Shown piece after piece: positions 30,401 through 39,348 of a stretch of DNA of 64,000 bases. Below the pieces are notes generated by a model. The model saw only the letters and a program-made list of their open reading frames with translations. It did no database searches and was not told where the DNA came from. A program made the position numbers and the translations under genes. The stretch comes from Aurantiochytrium sp. KH105 (taxonomy: Eukaryota; Sar; Bigyra; Thraustochytrida; Thraustochytriidae): contig BGKB01000028.1 in assembly GCA_003116975.1 (NCBI GenBank), positions 124,001 through 188,000 of the forward strand, in the 5' to 3' direction. Each line of letters starts with the position of its first letter. The stretch's first letter is position 1.

Positions 30401-30763
30401 CTTCGTACCCGTGGACTTCGTGTTTGGATTGACCAGGAGACCGAGGGCAACCTCGCAGAGTATGCCATGAAGCGAGGCATCCGCGAGTCCAAGTGCTACG
30501 TACTCTTTCTTTCCAAGACCGTGTTCGAGGGTGCCGCGAAAATGGAACTCGAGACGGCGCTGCAAGAGGAGAAACCTATTTTGGTCGTGCACGAGAGCGA
30601 TCCGAATCGTCCGGGGTTTGCCAATTTCTCCGCTTACATTGATGCTGCCCCGGCATCGGCTCAGCACCTCATTTCAGAAAAGGAGTCCATGCCTTTCCAG
30701 CGTCGTCTCTACTTAGCAGAGGCTTTTTACAAGGAGCTTATCAAGCGCATCAAGAATGCGTAG
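27449..30763 (+). CDS. WD40-Roc-COR-TIR protein (ROCO GTPase with TIR effector domain)
   Basis: 1104 residues; the start GCCGCCATGG is optimal. Residues 1-300 form about seven WD40 blades (repeated VSGxxDNTVRLWD-type strands, for example IVSGSDDRTVRIWD). A Roc GTPase begins near 324: Walker A is GQGAASKT (331-338), with Ser replacing the usual Gly before Lys. DYAGQ is at about 470 and the base-specificity motif GTHYDQ at about 533. A COR domain (about 600-890) includes FFHELGMLVHL and VVLNPQWLLDELARVI. A TIR domain closes the protein (963-1104): YHVFLSHRQYD opens it, and MELETAL places Glu1033 where the catalytic Glu of SARM1-type TIR NADases falls. ROCO proteins are GTPase switches; TIR domains either signal by association or cleave NAD. 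The three-part layout suggests sensor, switch and effector, by inference. It may act in innate defence or regulated cell death. Confidence 0.93.
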   Translation: MGRILGDVLGVAQSADLVLAASWNDSALRAWSKEDGALVLEMKMPNNRAARTVAVQGNLAAVGTDAGGLFLIDLATASVLRALQGHTGNVCSVIFDGNEIISGGGVHDYTVRVWDKISGRETLRIDAGAPVFGVAAHENLLVAGLKDNTVRIFDRASGGPRHVLAEATGRVSAVAIDAQRMVSGSGDNEVKVYAVPSLQLVRVLEGHTSWVNSVALEEDRIVSGAVDNTVRLWDARSGDALHVLQGHSATVLSVSLLGSEIVSGSDDRTVRIWDAETGASTRVLDGTEAVRPIEEVLTASAATTAAKEALKAALANGDPAELGRCKLMVVGQGAASKTSVVRSLLGVPPVAEYISTVGVELKRTDAESWEEIKDPDSGFERQAYRVAALRMDVQEQVASKKRQSLPKRVSQGTSNVVFGRRRSSAAQTFVAEVQVELVPEADVARRFNMAEIEDMAGNTESGEKIFFTIWDYAGQKVFYALHHIFLTREGGVFMVVFDMQELLFKQDQAVEYLSFWLNSVKLHAPKAPVLLVGTHYDQVSNPGSLQTVEKTLRNDLKALRGVKLVKNHAQRLSFFPIDNMSSAADRAVDLRQAVEETASELESVSQKISLRWLKVIDDLMKLDCDHVPFAAVQELADQYHAGEQTDELLKFFHELGMLVHLRATDTLHDKVVLNPQWLLDELARVIADEIHVQDINFDERLADLELEDDFALLREKGIASRSLLEYLWNDEEVDYLVEFMRGAMLLSNWNFPERSLPRQRQNETLYLVSSLLKNSTDSRLDAEIADMGTGLTCVLDFSDFFLPDGVFARMLSLCAQYSGDANKGKRAPQLAGDRAIVRFGLSIFALVEDGNKIWVRIAQDAPQPATTLKTLVSIFRGARDAVFRDLPWELLLQSPSDDSVLVRYDDMVEARESGERLVMSVGTRNASVPEFAPFFEDGSLTEDEVDTSPVERENIPLAAGLKYHVFLSHRQYDAGDACNLMAEKLRTRGLRVWIDQETEGNLAEYAMKRGIRESKCYVLFLSKTVFEGAAKMELETALQEEKPILVVHESDPNRPGFANFSAYIDAAPASAQHLISEKESMPFQRRLYLAEAFYKELIKRIKNA

Positions 30764-31228
30764 TTCTACAACAAAAGGAATGATATTGAATTTCGGTGTT
30801 ATTCCTGCTGGTTTGAGTTTTGGACTTGATTGCCAACCAGGCTCAACGTGCATTACTTAAAAGCTCGAGAAAAGCTTATAATTCTTGCCTTGCGTGATTT
30901 CCGCAGATTGACAGCTCGGCTTTGCAATTGGCCATTCTCTGCAGTCACCTCGCCACATCCACGCACTTCTGTTCGCGGGTCGCCTTTGCCCCACCAGGGT
31001 ATTTCTTTTCTTCGCTTTGCATTGTCCCTTTCGGTTCCTTTCCTTCGATCGCTTTGCTTTGCTTTCTTTTTCATTCTCGCCATTCACTCACCGCCAATTC
31101 CAGAACGTCGCGGTGGTCTCAACAACGACCTCGACTGTCTCGCGCGAGGCCCGGACGGGATCTCGGAGACAGCGCTTGCTTTCACACACGCGAGTACGCA
31201 AGCTCCAACGCAAGCCGTACTGCGCAAA
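30764..31228. other. Tandem spacer upstream of ATP11/ATPAF1
   Basis: 465 bp between two plus-strand genes. The frame of the downstream gene stays open back to 30830 but through a TTG and low-quality sequence. A T/C-rich tract at about 31000-31105 ends in CCAG and could be the acceptor side of a 5'UTR intron; I could not identify a donor with confidence. Confidence 0.45.
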
Positions 31229-32002
31229 ATGCTGGCGCTGCGAGCCGGAATGGCGGCACGCCAAGGGCTCCTAGCGGCCGCAAAGGCGACCACGACGACG
31301 ACGACGACGAAGACGATGATGCCATCGTCGGCAGCCTCGCGCGCCTTACTCAGGAACGCGCCGGGGGCGGCGCGCTGGGCGACAGCAAGGACGGCGACCC
31401 GATCGATGAGCACGGACAGCAAAGATTCACGGCCGCCGGCGCAGGTCGAAATTGGCGACGAGCAAGACCTCAAGAAGAAGCTGCAGCCTCTTGCGCCGCA
31501 GCCGCTCGCCGACGTCGTCAAGATGGAACTGCTTGCCGACAAAGACAGAGTAGAGCTGGAAACCATCTGGACAGCCTATCACGAAGAGAAGAAAAGCGCT
31601 GTTGGCACGACGCTGCGCGCCGAGGAGTGGGAAACCCTCAGCCACCGGTTGGAGCAGAACCCCATGTTTGTCTTCCCAGTGAAAAAGGGTGACGGCGCCT
31701 TTTTCGTGCTCCTTGCCGAGTGGAAAGAAAATACCTTGCTCATGACCTTCCTTGAGGACTATCAAAAGAACCCGGCTCTCGCAGATCCCTATTTCTACCT
31801 CAAGGCTTACCCTGACTTCGCAGAGGACCGCGACCTGGTCCTTCTCCGAGGCGAGTTTCTTCCCTACCTGACCAAGTCCGAGGCCAACGATCTTCTTGAT
31901 AGCGCGTTAGATTTCTACCTCGAACCGTCCAAGTTCGAGCACGTACAAACCTTCAATCACAGGAGCCACCTCTTTGACTTTAACAAGGTCTTTGGCATCT
32001 AA
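31229..32002 (+). CDS. ATPAF1: ATP synthase F1 assembly factor, ATP11/ATPAF1 family
   Basis: 257 residues from the ATG at 31229. ATP11 is a mitochondrial matrix chaperone that binds free beta subunit of F1 and prevents its aggregation before hexamer assembly. The first 70 residues are rich in Arg, Ala, Ser and Thr without acidic residues (RAGMAARQGLLAAAK and a run of threonines), as expected of a mitochondrial presequence. The ATP11 domain follows at about 90-257: LADVVKMELLADKD, then NPMFVFPVKK, an EWKENTLLMTFLEDYQ segment typical of the family, and a closing HVQTFNHRSHLFDFNKV. It is shorter than the roughly 320 residues of yeast and human members because of a shorter linker. The stop lies 126 bp from the convergent DENN gene. 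Confidence 0.92.
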   Translation: MLALRAGMAARQGLLAAAKATTTTTTTKTMMPSSAASRALLRNAPGAARWATARTATRSMSTDSKDSRPPAQVEIGDEQDLKKKLQPLAPQPLADVVKMELLADKDRVELETIWTAYHEEKKSAVGTTLRAEEWETLSHRLEQNPMFVFPVKKGDGAFFVLLAEWKENTLLMTFLEDYQKNPALADPYFYLKAYPDFAEDRDLVLLRGEFLPYLTKSEANDLLDSALDFYLEPSKFEHVQTFNHRSHLFDFNKVFGI

Positions 32003-32128
32003 ATTAGAATCCCACAGCTACTACACTTTCTCCTTTATGTTCGCTTCGCGCTGTCCGTATCCGGTCACCAAAAAGAGGGTGACTATCTGGTGTTTGGCTC
32101 AGCATTACAAACTCAGAGGAGTCATTCA

Positions 32129-35100
32129 TCAGCGGCGTGAAGCTGCCATTTTGGGGTCAAGATTACGTCTCGAGGCGACACGCTTGAATTCTGAAATCTC
32201 CACCTTCGCAAACGGAACTTGCACTCGCGGAACGTCCAGTAAGGAAACACATGGCCCATCACGCGGTCCCAGTAACGTCGGGTCCAATATCGGGAAGCTC
32301 GACGCGGGAGGGAACGGGCCCGACGCTCCACCATCAGAGGCGCGCCCAGATGCTGTTTGACTAGGCTTTAAACTACCGGGAAGCGGGACATAGTGCGTCC
32401 TCGAAACGCTGGGACTTGCACCGTCCAAAAGCGGCGAATTGGGCTTCTTCTTTTGCCGAGAGTACAGTCGGTTGCTTTTGGCGCGATTTTCGGCCTCTCC
32501 CAAAAGCGCATCGAAAAGGTCGAGGTCGTGCTGCCGCGCATGCATTTGACCGTTTTGTACAGCAATAGCATCTTGGACGAAACCAGCCACGAGCTGAGTG
32601 CTGAGAAATTGATTGCAAAAGTCCCGCGACGACGTATGGTCCGCCAAAAACGCATCTCGATCAAAGCTCCAGTCGATCTCCTGCGGTTTGCGAACAATGC
32701 ATCGTTTATAGTTGCGCAAAAGACGCATCTGGAATCCAAGAAAAGCTTGGCGCACCTCATGGCACCATTTATCGTGCATAATGGCCTGCGCATTCTTGGG
32801 CAGACGGCTTGCGAACGAAGCCCCCGAGGTCCTTGCGTTGACCTTGCGATCGTCCTCGTTGTCGAACATCCCCTGGCTGCATTCACTAGCACCTACGCTA
32901 CAGGTTTCTGCTTTGGGAACCTGACGTGACAATTTCAGCAAGGTCTCCCTGAGTTTCTTTCCGCTTGCTTTTGGGAGCTGCGGCAAAGCAAGTGGGGTCG
33001 CGTCATGCTGCAGGGGGGTGAGCACCACGTTGCGGTCCAAGTCCACAAAAAATACATCTTGCGGTTCGATAGCGGCCGGTATGGTTGTCGCGTCCACATT
33101 GCTTGGTTCCACGGACTCTGAATGTAGCATCGTCGAAAACGAATTGCTACGTCCTCGCAGCGAGGGTCTACTTGAGAACCGGGATGCCGGACCGGCACCA
33201 CTCGTCCCTCCAATCGAGACCCACGACTGCAGTCGCGCATCAGAAGGCGCCTTTCGCACATCCACGATGCCGTTATTTGGTGCGCTTGTCAAGGCACTTG
33301 AAGCAGTGCTACTCCCTCCTGCCGACCCTCCCCCTGCCGCCGCTGCGCCTGATGAAGATAAAGAAGATGCTGCTGCCGCTGCTGAAAGAACTGGCGACAA
33401 TGGACCTGCTGTGGTTGATTTCCCCGAGTCCGAGCGAGCAAGACGAGCGTCCGTCTCGAGTTGTACCTGTAGCGACTTTGCAGGCAGAATGGCCGAGTTC
33501 CCAAGGTCCAGGCATGAAGAGTTGATGCCCATGAAAAATGGGACGGGCGCGTACAAAAAGTCCATCAGCGAGGGCGGCAACACTGGAATGTAAATCGTCT
33601 GCAAGTCCAGAGGAAAGAGCAACGCCCGCAGCGCCTCGGCAACCGGTGTGAGCTTGGTTTCGTCCACGGAGCACAATGCTACTTTTTGCTCTGTCAAGAG
33701 GCACGCAAAGATCGCGAGAATATTTCCCACGCTCAGCGACGCGAAAAGCCTTGCCATCGAGACCTCCGGCAGCGGGAGCTCGCTGCGCGCCGGCATGCGA
33801 ATATACAGAGGCGAATCGTATAAAATCGTCTGCACCTGCATCGTTCCCGGTGGAGGAACTGGTGTTTCACTGATAAAGTTTGCAATATATCGTTCCAAGC
33901 GAAGCGGTACCTCCATACGCGAGAGCCGGAGAATGTGACGTAAAAAGGTCTCAAAAGTCTGGTACATGGGCCACCGCGAAAGTATACACAAGCTCGTGGG
34001 CGCAAGCCACTTTCGGCTCCCCGAAGTTGCGAGCAGGTGATCCACCGCGCCATCGCGATTGTACTCTCGAAGAGCCTCGTGTGGGTCCAGCTCCTCCCAA
34101 AAGGTAAGTATCACAGCGTATCGTCGCGTTCCCATGCCATCGGTCAGCACCATAGGTGTCACCGAAGCCTCAGTTGAGCTTGTCTGCGCGGCACTTTCCC
34201 CTGGCCGCACGCCCATGAGCGAATACTTTTCTTTGCGAAAGCAGAATCCAACGAGATCGAGCGGCATTGGCGCCTGCTCGTGTAGTGCACGGAAACCAGC
34301 AAGCTGCTCAAGAGAAAAGCGCCCGCGCGCCAAATCATCCTCTTCCTCAAGAACGCCTTCCACAGTTGGAGGCCACACGGTCCGCACGCGCGGCGCCAAC
34401 TGTGCTTCGGCAAGCGACGAGAGCTTTTGTAACTCGTCCGGCATCGCGAACTCGCGTGCGTCCAAGACAACAAAGTGATCCACGAGCGAGTTTTCTGGCA
34501 CTGCCGCAGCGGCTTCCACGAGCTCCGTCTGGTCCTTTAGCGCACCCCCGTGATGCGCTGCGCTGTGGTCATCTTGGAACATGAGCGGACTCGGCGTCGT
34601 CGAGAGGCGGCGAATGTAGCTACGTCGGTGACGTCGCGCGCGCGCAGACTCGGCAAAGCTTGGGTACAAGAGGCTAGCGATAAAGAGGCTAGTGGGTACC
34701 TTGCGTGTTGGCCGTGCGTCTTCGACCTCGAATCGTTGGAGCACGTCGCCCTGGTACAGCGTTTTCGCAAATCCAATCGGATCTTCCAGGGCTAGACGGA
34801 CCATAAACGACAAGAACTGTGCAAGAGTCAGCTTTCCAGTGTCTTGTGACTTCATGGCTGTGCTCACGAGCTGAATGTAGTATTCGTTCTTGTCCCAAGC
34901 AAAGATGCGCCGGAGCAGTGCTCGCACCGCCTGTTCAGGTAGCGCCTCTGGGTCTTGAAGCTCGGCCATCTGAGTCTTTACACTGTCAAAGAGCGAGATG
35001 AGCGCAAGACGCGCGCGTTCTGTGAGCACGCGCGAGACCTCAGAGGCTTCAAGCGCGAAAATATGCATTTCACTGGCGGAGTTCTCCATCGAAGCAGATT

Positions 35101-38100
35101 GACAATCTGCCTCTTCACGTCGAGGTGTCACTGCGTTCGCAACGAGAACGCTAAGCGAGACGGCCGTGAGACCTGCAAGGTCAATGCAGTTTGTCCAGGT
35201 CCAAAGCAGCGCAACGGGAAGCAGCCACTCACGATTCGCGTGTGAGGGAAGCGCAAGCTCAAACCCGAGACCAATGAGCTGCCGACTGCGAGCCAACGCT
35301 TCCTGGATCGGCCGATCGAGGCGAGTCGCACTCACAATGTTCGTTGAAGATGCGCGTCCTTCCGTCTTAGATTGTGTCGTTTCCAGCTGGATCGCGCGAT
35401 GCAAGGCTGCCTTTGCCAATGCCTTAACCTGAGCGCGCTCGAAAAGCACAAACGACCAGTTGTTCAACAGCGAGATGCGAAAGTGCTTGGAGAACCGGAT
35501 CCTTTCGTACGCGAGGGCAGAACACCCAAATAAGTGATCCGCAGCTAGCGCTGAGCGAGCCACGGCGCGGAAAAAGCGCCCGCTGTCCCACGCAGCGCCC
35601 CCTGCATATCGGGTCCCTGGACTCATGAGCTGGAAGCGAAGGCTGATCATGCGCAGTGACCCAAGGAGCCGAAACGCTGAGGCGCGATCGAGCCCGAGCT
35701 GATACAGGATCTCGGGATGAGCATTGGGCCCATCGTCAATCACCACGCATGACTCTAGCTCTTCATCTTCGTCGTCACCATCTTCCTCTTTTCCATCCCC
35801 TGCATTATCTTCGTCGCCAGATGCACCTCGATCATGTCCTTCCCTTTGTTCTTGTTCTTGATTTTGCTTCGATTTTTGTCCAGCCTTTGCATGTTTTCGT
35901 GCTGCGGCCTGCTGCTGTCTCCAGCGCGATACCTCAGCGACAAGTTCTTCTGCGTTCTCGACACACGCCCGAGCAAATTCGCAAAGCTCAATAAAAGACG
36001 CACAAGCCCGCACATACTGGGGGCCTCTTTTCGCAGGACGGGCGCTGGGCTGCAAGATTGCTTCCCAGGAGCAAAAGCCCCACCCACCCGCAAATGGTCT
36101 CCGAGGCTGCTGTTGCTGCTGCTGCGAAGGGAGTCCTGCGAGACAGCTCGATTGGAGACGGAGACCAAAGCCAAGAATCGACACGGCCCATCGCCATTTC
36201 GTCGTGGCAATCTCACCGTCACTGAGGTTGTCAAACGATCGGAGCGCCGCGCGAAAACGTAGTGTAGCCACCTTGTAAAGCTGTACGCAGTCAGACATGG
36301 CATGTTCCGCTTCGTGAGCCGACACGCTGCGCTCCATTTGCGTAATTTGAGCGCATGCTTCCGCCCGGCGTGCAAATTTCTCTGCAGCTTCGAGCATGGC
36401 CTCCTCCGCTTGCTGGCATGCTTCCTCCATGTACTTGGCCTTCGCTTTCGTTGGATCTGTTGCTGCTGGGGGCAGAGAGCTTTCACGGCTCGCCGAGGCT
36501 AGCGTACTCGGCATTGTGGATACGGAAGGTGACATGAGCAAGAAGTGACTTGTCTCCTTCCTTTCGCCGCTGTCCTCATTCGAATCATGAGGACCACGAA
36601 GACGACCAAGCCCAGCGGCGGGACCACGCATTGAGCGTGTGGCGTTGGCTTCGCTGCGCGCGTGTTCACGCACCTCCTCGGCAAAAAGTACAAAGTAGTC
36701 CGCTGGCCCTCCATCAGCGTCCCATAGTGGCGTGAAGACCTTGGCCAGTTTTTGCGCGCAAGCGATAATGTCAGTCTGCGAACCGAGTGGAGTGACTGGT
36801 CCGCGGCGCCAGTGACGATTTTCCAGCCGACCACAAAGCTCTCGAAGCTTTGCCGGGCGTCCAAACACATTAAAGTGAAGTTGCTGGAGCAAACCCTTGA
36901 GAGCGAGATCCGGGTAACGAAGCGCAACGTGCGCAAAGTGCCGATCTCGACGCTGCGCTGCAATCTTCCGAGCATGATCCGTGGGATCATCCTTGTTACC
37001 TTGGTGCCCAATTTCTAATGGGATTGCAAGGACAATTGCTAGTCGCACAAGTGCTTGCAAAAAGGCGGGCCAACCCATTTTCCCGCTCGAGCCATGGCCT
37101 TGGCCAATGGGGCTGGAGCTACGATTGTGGTGTTCACAGCACGTCACATAAATACGCGATGCAATGCGCGCGTCGAGATACGTTCCGGCCGCAAAGAGAT
37201 CGAAGTCTTGCGTCAAGAGTTGGAACTGGCCCAGCGTGAGGAATCGCTCATGCGATGTTCTATCCTTGCGCACACTTGCTTGTGGGTCGCGCACGCAATA
37301 TGCATCAAAGGCGTGTTGAAGTGCTGGCGTGACACTCTCCAAGAGTGCTTGTAGGCGAGTCGAGTGCTCGATTTGCAAAAAGAGGGACTCTGGTGGGCAG
37401 CCCGCCGTCTTCCAGGTATCCCAGCGCACCGTATGAGGTGCAATATGCTCGTTGAGCAAGGCCTCGAGGGCCGCCAGCTCTGACCTGCAGGTGCTCCCGT
37501 GCGTGACTTGCGCCAGGCGCAATAACATTGACAGAAAGCCATCATAGTTCTTGCAGCGCGCGCTGACGTAAATTAGAGTCGCTCGCTCACGTGGAATGGG
37601 AATATGGCATTCGCTAATAAATTGCAAAAAACTCTGCAGAGAAATGGCACCGTCCTCTGCGTGGTGACCTCGCAGACTGTATGCTGCAAAGATGCCGCGC
37701 AAATTATGATGAATCGACTCGCGCAAAGGCGTCTTCCTGCTCGGTGCTTGCCGCCACACGCCACGAGAAGGCGATTGCAACGTTGAAACTTGCCGATTCG
37801 CGCGAGCGGGGCTGGAAGACGCGCTTGAAAAAGAGAAATCGCTTGCGCCTGCTCTCTTGGCAGATCGTTCTACAGAAGGCGACCCACTTGCCGCAGATTT
37901 GTGTTGCCTTTCCTGCTCCCATGGGCGAAGACGCGAGACTTTGAGGACTACCTGACGCATTATCTCACTTGGACACGCATCAAGACGGGCAAGAACGCGG
38001 TCGTGTAAACCCCATGCAACCAGGTGCGCGTTCACAAGCGTCCCCATGAGCTTAGGTTGGCTTGCGTTATCTTTGTTGCGTAGAAAGTACCGCATGGCAT

Positions 38101-38617
38101 CCTCGCAAAGCTCAGCAAAGGTGGTATCCTCGGAGACCCAAAAGTCATTCTCGGGCAGGGCCTTGCCATGTGCGCGAGAGTCTCCTATCGAGTGCCGCCT
38201 CTGCTTGGGTTGATGCCGCATCTCTGATTTATTCTCGTGGACTGGCTCGGTACCTGCAGAGAGGGCGCGCAGACGTCGCCGCCTGTTTTTCCTAGAGCCG
38301 CTGTCTTTGGAAAATGTCTCGATCGTCTCATGCTCGTTGTAGTGGTCATCATTTTCTCCCCCCTCGTTCTCGTCTTCGTCGTCATTTCCGTGGTCTTCAG
38401 TCTCTTGAGGAATTTCTTCATCGCTGCCATTGCCAACGTCGTCGCTCCAAGCTCGATGTTGCTGGTCTTCCTGATTGACGCTTCTTTTCGGGGTGGCTGC
38501 AAGGTCGGTGTGCTCCAGCCAAGCTTGTGGCTCGAGCCAGAGCTCTTGCGCTCCGGCGACGAGCTCTGGCAACAAATCAGCGCCCTCGCGCCACAGCGCG
38601 ACCTTGACTCTGAACAT
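32129..38617 (-). CDS. Giant DENN-domain protein with three EF-hand-like modules
   Basis: 2162 residues from the ATG at 38617; a TTG lies just upstream in frame. DENN proteins are Rab guanine-nucleotide exchange factors on membranes. The C-terminal third has uDENN (DHFVVLDAREF, about 1379; PLDLVGFCFRKE), cDENN (YAVILTFWEELD, about 1500; SLSVGNILAIFACLLTEQKV; IPVLPPSLMDFLYAPVPFFMGI) and dDENN (VRQAFLGFQMRLLRNYKRCI, about 1970). A Ser/Ala/Gly-rich insert (about 1712-1858) separates cDENN from dDENN. The N-terminal two thirds hold three similar helical modules: about 300-375 (LRGIFAAYSLRG), 427-530 (LQHAFDAYCVRD) and 1202-1275 (LISLFDSV). Each ends in a phrase like FLxxLxRLA. They resemble EF-hand pairs but lack intact calcium loops. 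An acidic tract lies near 952. Which Rab it acts on cannot be seen. Confidence 0.9.
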   Translation of the reverse strand: MFRVKVALWREGADLLPELVAGAQELWLEPQAWLEHTDLAATPKRSVNQEDQQHRAWSDDVGNGSDEEIPQETEDHGNDDEDENEGGENDDHYNEHETIETFSKDSGSRKNRRRRLRALSAGTEPVHENKSEMRHQPKQRRHSIGDSRAHGKALPENDFWVSEDTTFAELCEDAMRYFLRNKDNASQPKLMGTLVNAHLVAWGLHDRVLARLDACPSEIMRQVVLKVSRLRPWEQERQHKSAASGSPSVERSAKRAGASDFSFSSASSSPARANRQVSTLQSPSRGVWRQAPSRKTPLRESIHHNLRGIFAAYSLRGHHAEDGAISLQSFLQFISECHIPIPRERATLIYVSARCKNYDGFLSMLLRLAQVTHGSTCRSELAALEALLNEHIAPHTVRWDTWKTAGCPPESLFLQIEHSTRLQALLESVTPALQHAFDAYCVRDPQASVRKDRTSHERFLTLGQFQLLTQDFDLFAAGTYLDARIASRIYVTCCEHHNRSSSPIGQGHGSSGKMGWPAFLQALVRLAIVLAIPLEIGHQGNKDDPTDHARKIAAQRRDRHFAHVALRYPDLALKGLLQQLHFNVFGRPAKLRELCGRLENRHWRRGPVTPLGSQTDIIACAQKLAKVFTPLWDADGGPADYFVLFAEEVREHARSEANATRSMRGPAAGLGRLRGPHDSNEDSGERKETSHFLLMSPSVSTMPSTLASASRESSLPPAATDPTKAKAKYMEEACQQAEEAMLEAAEKFARRAEACAQITQMERSVSAHEAEHAMSDCVQLYKVATLRFRAALRSFDNLSDGEIATTKWRWAVSILGFGLRLQSSCLAGLPSQQQQQQPRRPFAGGWGFCSWEAILQPSARPAKRGPQYVRACASFIELCEFARACVENAEELVAEVSRWRQQQAAARKHAKAGQKSKQNQEQEQREGHDRGASGDEDNAGDGKEEDGDDEDEELESCVVIDDGPNAHPEILYQLGLDRASAFRLLGSLRMISLRFQLMSPGTRYAGGAAWDSGRFFRAVARSALAADHLFGCSALAYERIRFSKHFRISLLNNWSFVLFERAQVKALAKAALHRAIQLETTQSKTEGRASSTNIVSATRLDRPIQEALARSRQLIGLGFELALPSHANREWLLPVALLWTWTNCIDLAGLTAVSLSVLVANAVTPRREEADCQSASMENSASEMHIFALEASEVSRVLTERARLALISLFDSVKTQMAELQDPEALPEQAVRALLRRIFAWDKNEYYIQLVSTAMKSQDTGKLTLAQFLSFMVRLALEDPIGFAKTLYQGDVLQRFEVEDARPTRKVPTSLFIASLLYPSFAESARARRHRRSYIRRLSTTPSPLMFQDDHSAAHHGGALKDQTELVEAAAAVPENSLVDHFVVLDAREFAMPDELQKLSSLAEAQLAPRVRTVWPPTVEGVLEEEDDLARGRFSLEQLAGFRALHEQAPMPLDLVGFCFRKEKYSLMGVRPGESAAQTSSTEASVTPMVLTDGMGTRRYAVILTFWEELDPHEALREYNRDGAVDHLLATSGSRKWLAPTSLCILSRWPMYQTFETFLRHILRLSRMEVPLRLERYIANFISETPVPPPGTMQVQTILYDSPLYIRMPARSELPLPEVSMARLFASLSVGNILAIFACLLTEQKVALCSVDETKLTPVAEALRALLFPLDLQTIYIPVLPPSLMDFLYAPVPFFMGINSSCLDLGNSAILPAKSLQVQLETDARLARSDSGKSTTAGPLSPVLSAAAAASSLSSSGAAAAGGGSAGGSSTASSALTSAPNNGIVDVRKAPSDARLQSWVSIGGTSGAGPASRFSSRPSLRGRSNSFSTMLHSESVEPSNVDATTIPAAIEPQDVFFVDLDRNVVLTPLQHDATPLALPQLPKASGKKLRETLLKLSRQVPKAETCSVGASECSQGMFDNEDDRKVNARTSGASFASRLPKNAQAIMHDKWCHEVRQAFLGFQMRLLRNYKRCIVRKPQEIDWSFDRDAFLADHTSSRDFCNQFLSTQLVAGFVQDAIAVQNGQMHARQHDLDLFDALLGEAENRAKSNRLYSRQKKKPNSPLLDGASPSVSRTHYVPLPGSLKPSQTASGRASDGGASGPFPPASSFPILDPTLLGPRDGPCVSLLDVPRVQVPFAKVEISEFKRVASRRNLDPKMAASRR

Positions 38618-39348
38618 GCCGGCGCAGTTGATCAATCAACACGATACAGCTCGCCGGCACACCCTTGATTGTCCAACGCAGCTTGCTGGCACGCCTGCCT
38701 GCGCCGCCTTCTTTCTCGCCGTGCTCGACCGCGGCGCGGCCTTCCTTGGCCGGCCCCGCGCTTTGCTGTCAGCTCGGTGCGTGGCTCGTAATGAGAACGT
38801 TGGGCGCGTCCCGACCGATGCCTTTGCCTATTTATACTCATATTCATTCGTCCAGTAATCAAGAGTCCCGGAATCGAAGGTTTACTCTGGCTGGCCAACA
38901 GCAGCCAGCGTGTCCCACTCACTCCCCGTTATAAGTAACAGTAAAAGCGGCGCGCACTCCCAGCACGTTCACTTCGCTCTTTCTCCTTCATCACCAGCCA
39001 CGATGCGATGCATGCGACCCATCCTCGAGCCGCGCTGCGAGCTGCAAAAACACCAGCACCCGATTCCTGAGCTTGCTTCCTTCCCACGAACCAGCCCGAG
39101 CCCCGCCACCTGGCGCCGGTGCCGACTGCAGACCCCTCCACCCCTCGCCAGTCCCGCACCCAAGCACGAGCTCCTCGCCCAACCCGCGCTCAGCCTGCCA
39201 GTGCGGCACGCTCGAGAGCCGTTGACCTGGAAAGTGGCGCAACGGGTCTGCGCAACCCCAAACCGGCCATTGGGCCCCTTCATGTGCGCCTCGCCGCTTG
39301 CCGAGCGAGCCCGGATCCGCGGGCGGCCGCGGCGCAGACCTCGCGCGC
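38618..39348. promoter_or_regulatory. Divergent promoter region, DENN and membrane-hairpin genes
   Basis: 731 bp between two starts. A frame from 38910 runs into the next gene but is out of register with it and is an artefact of composition. No repeat array or other gene seen. Confidence 0.5.
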
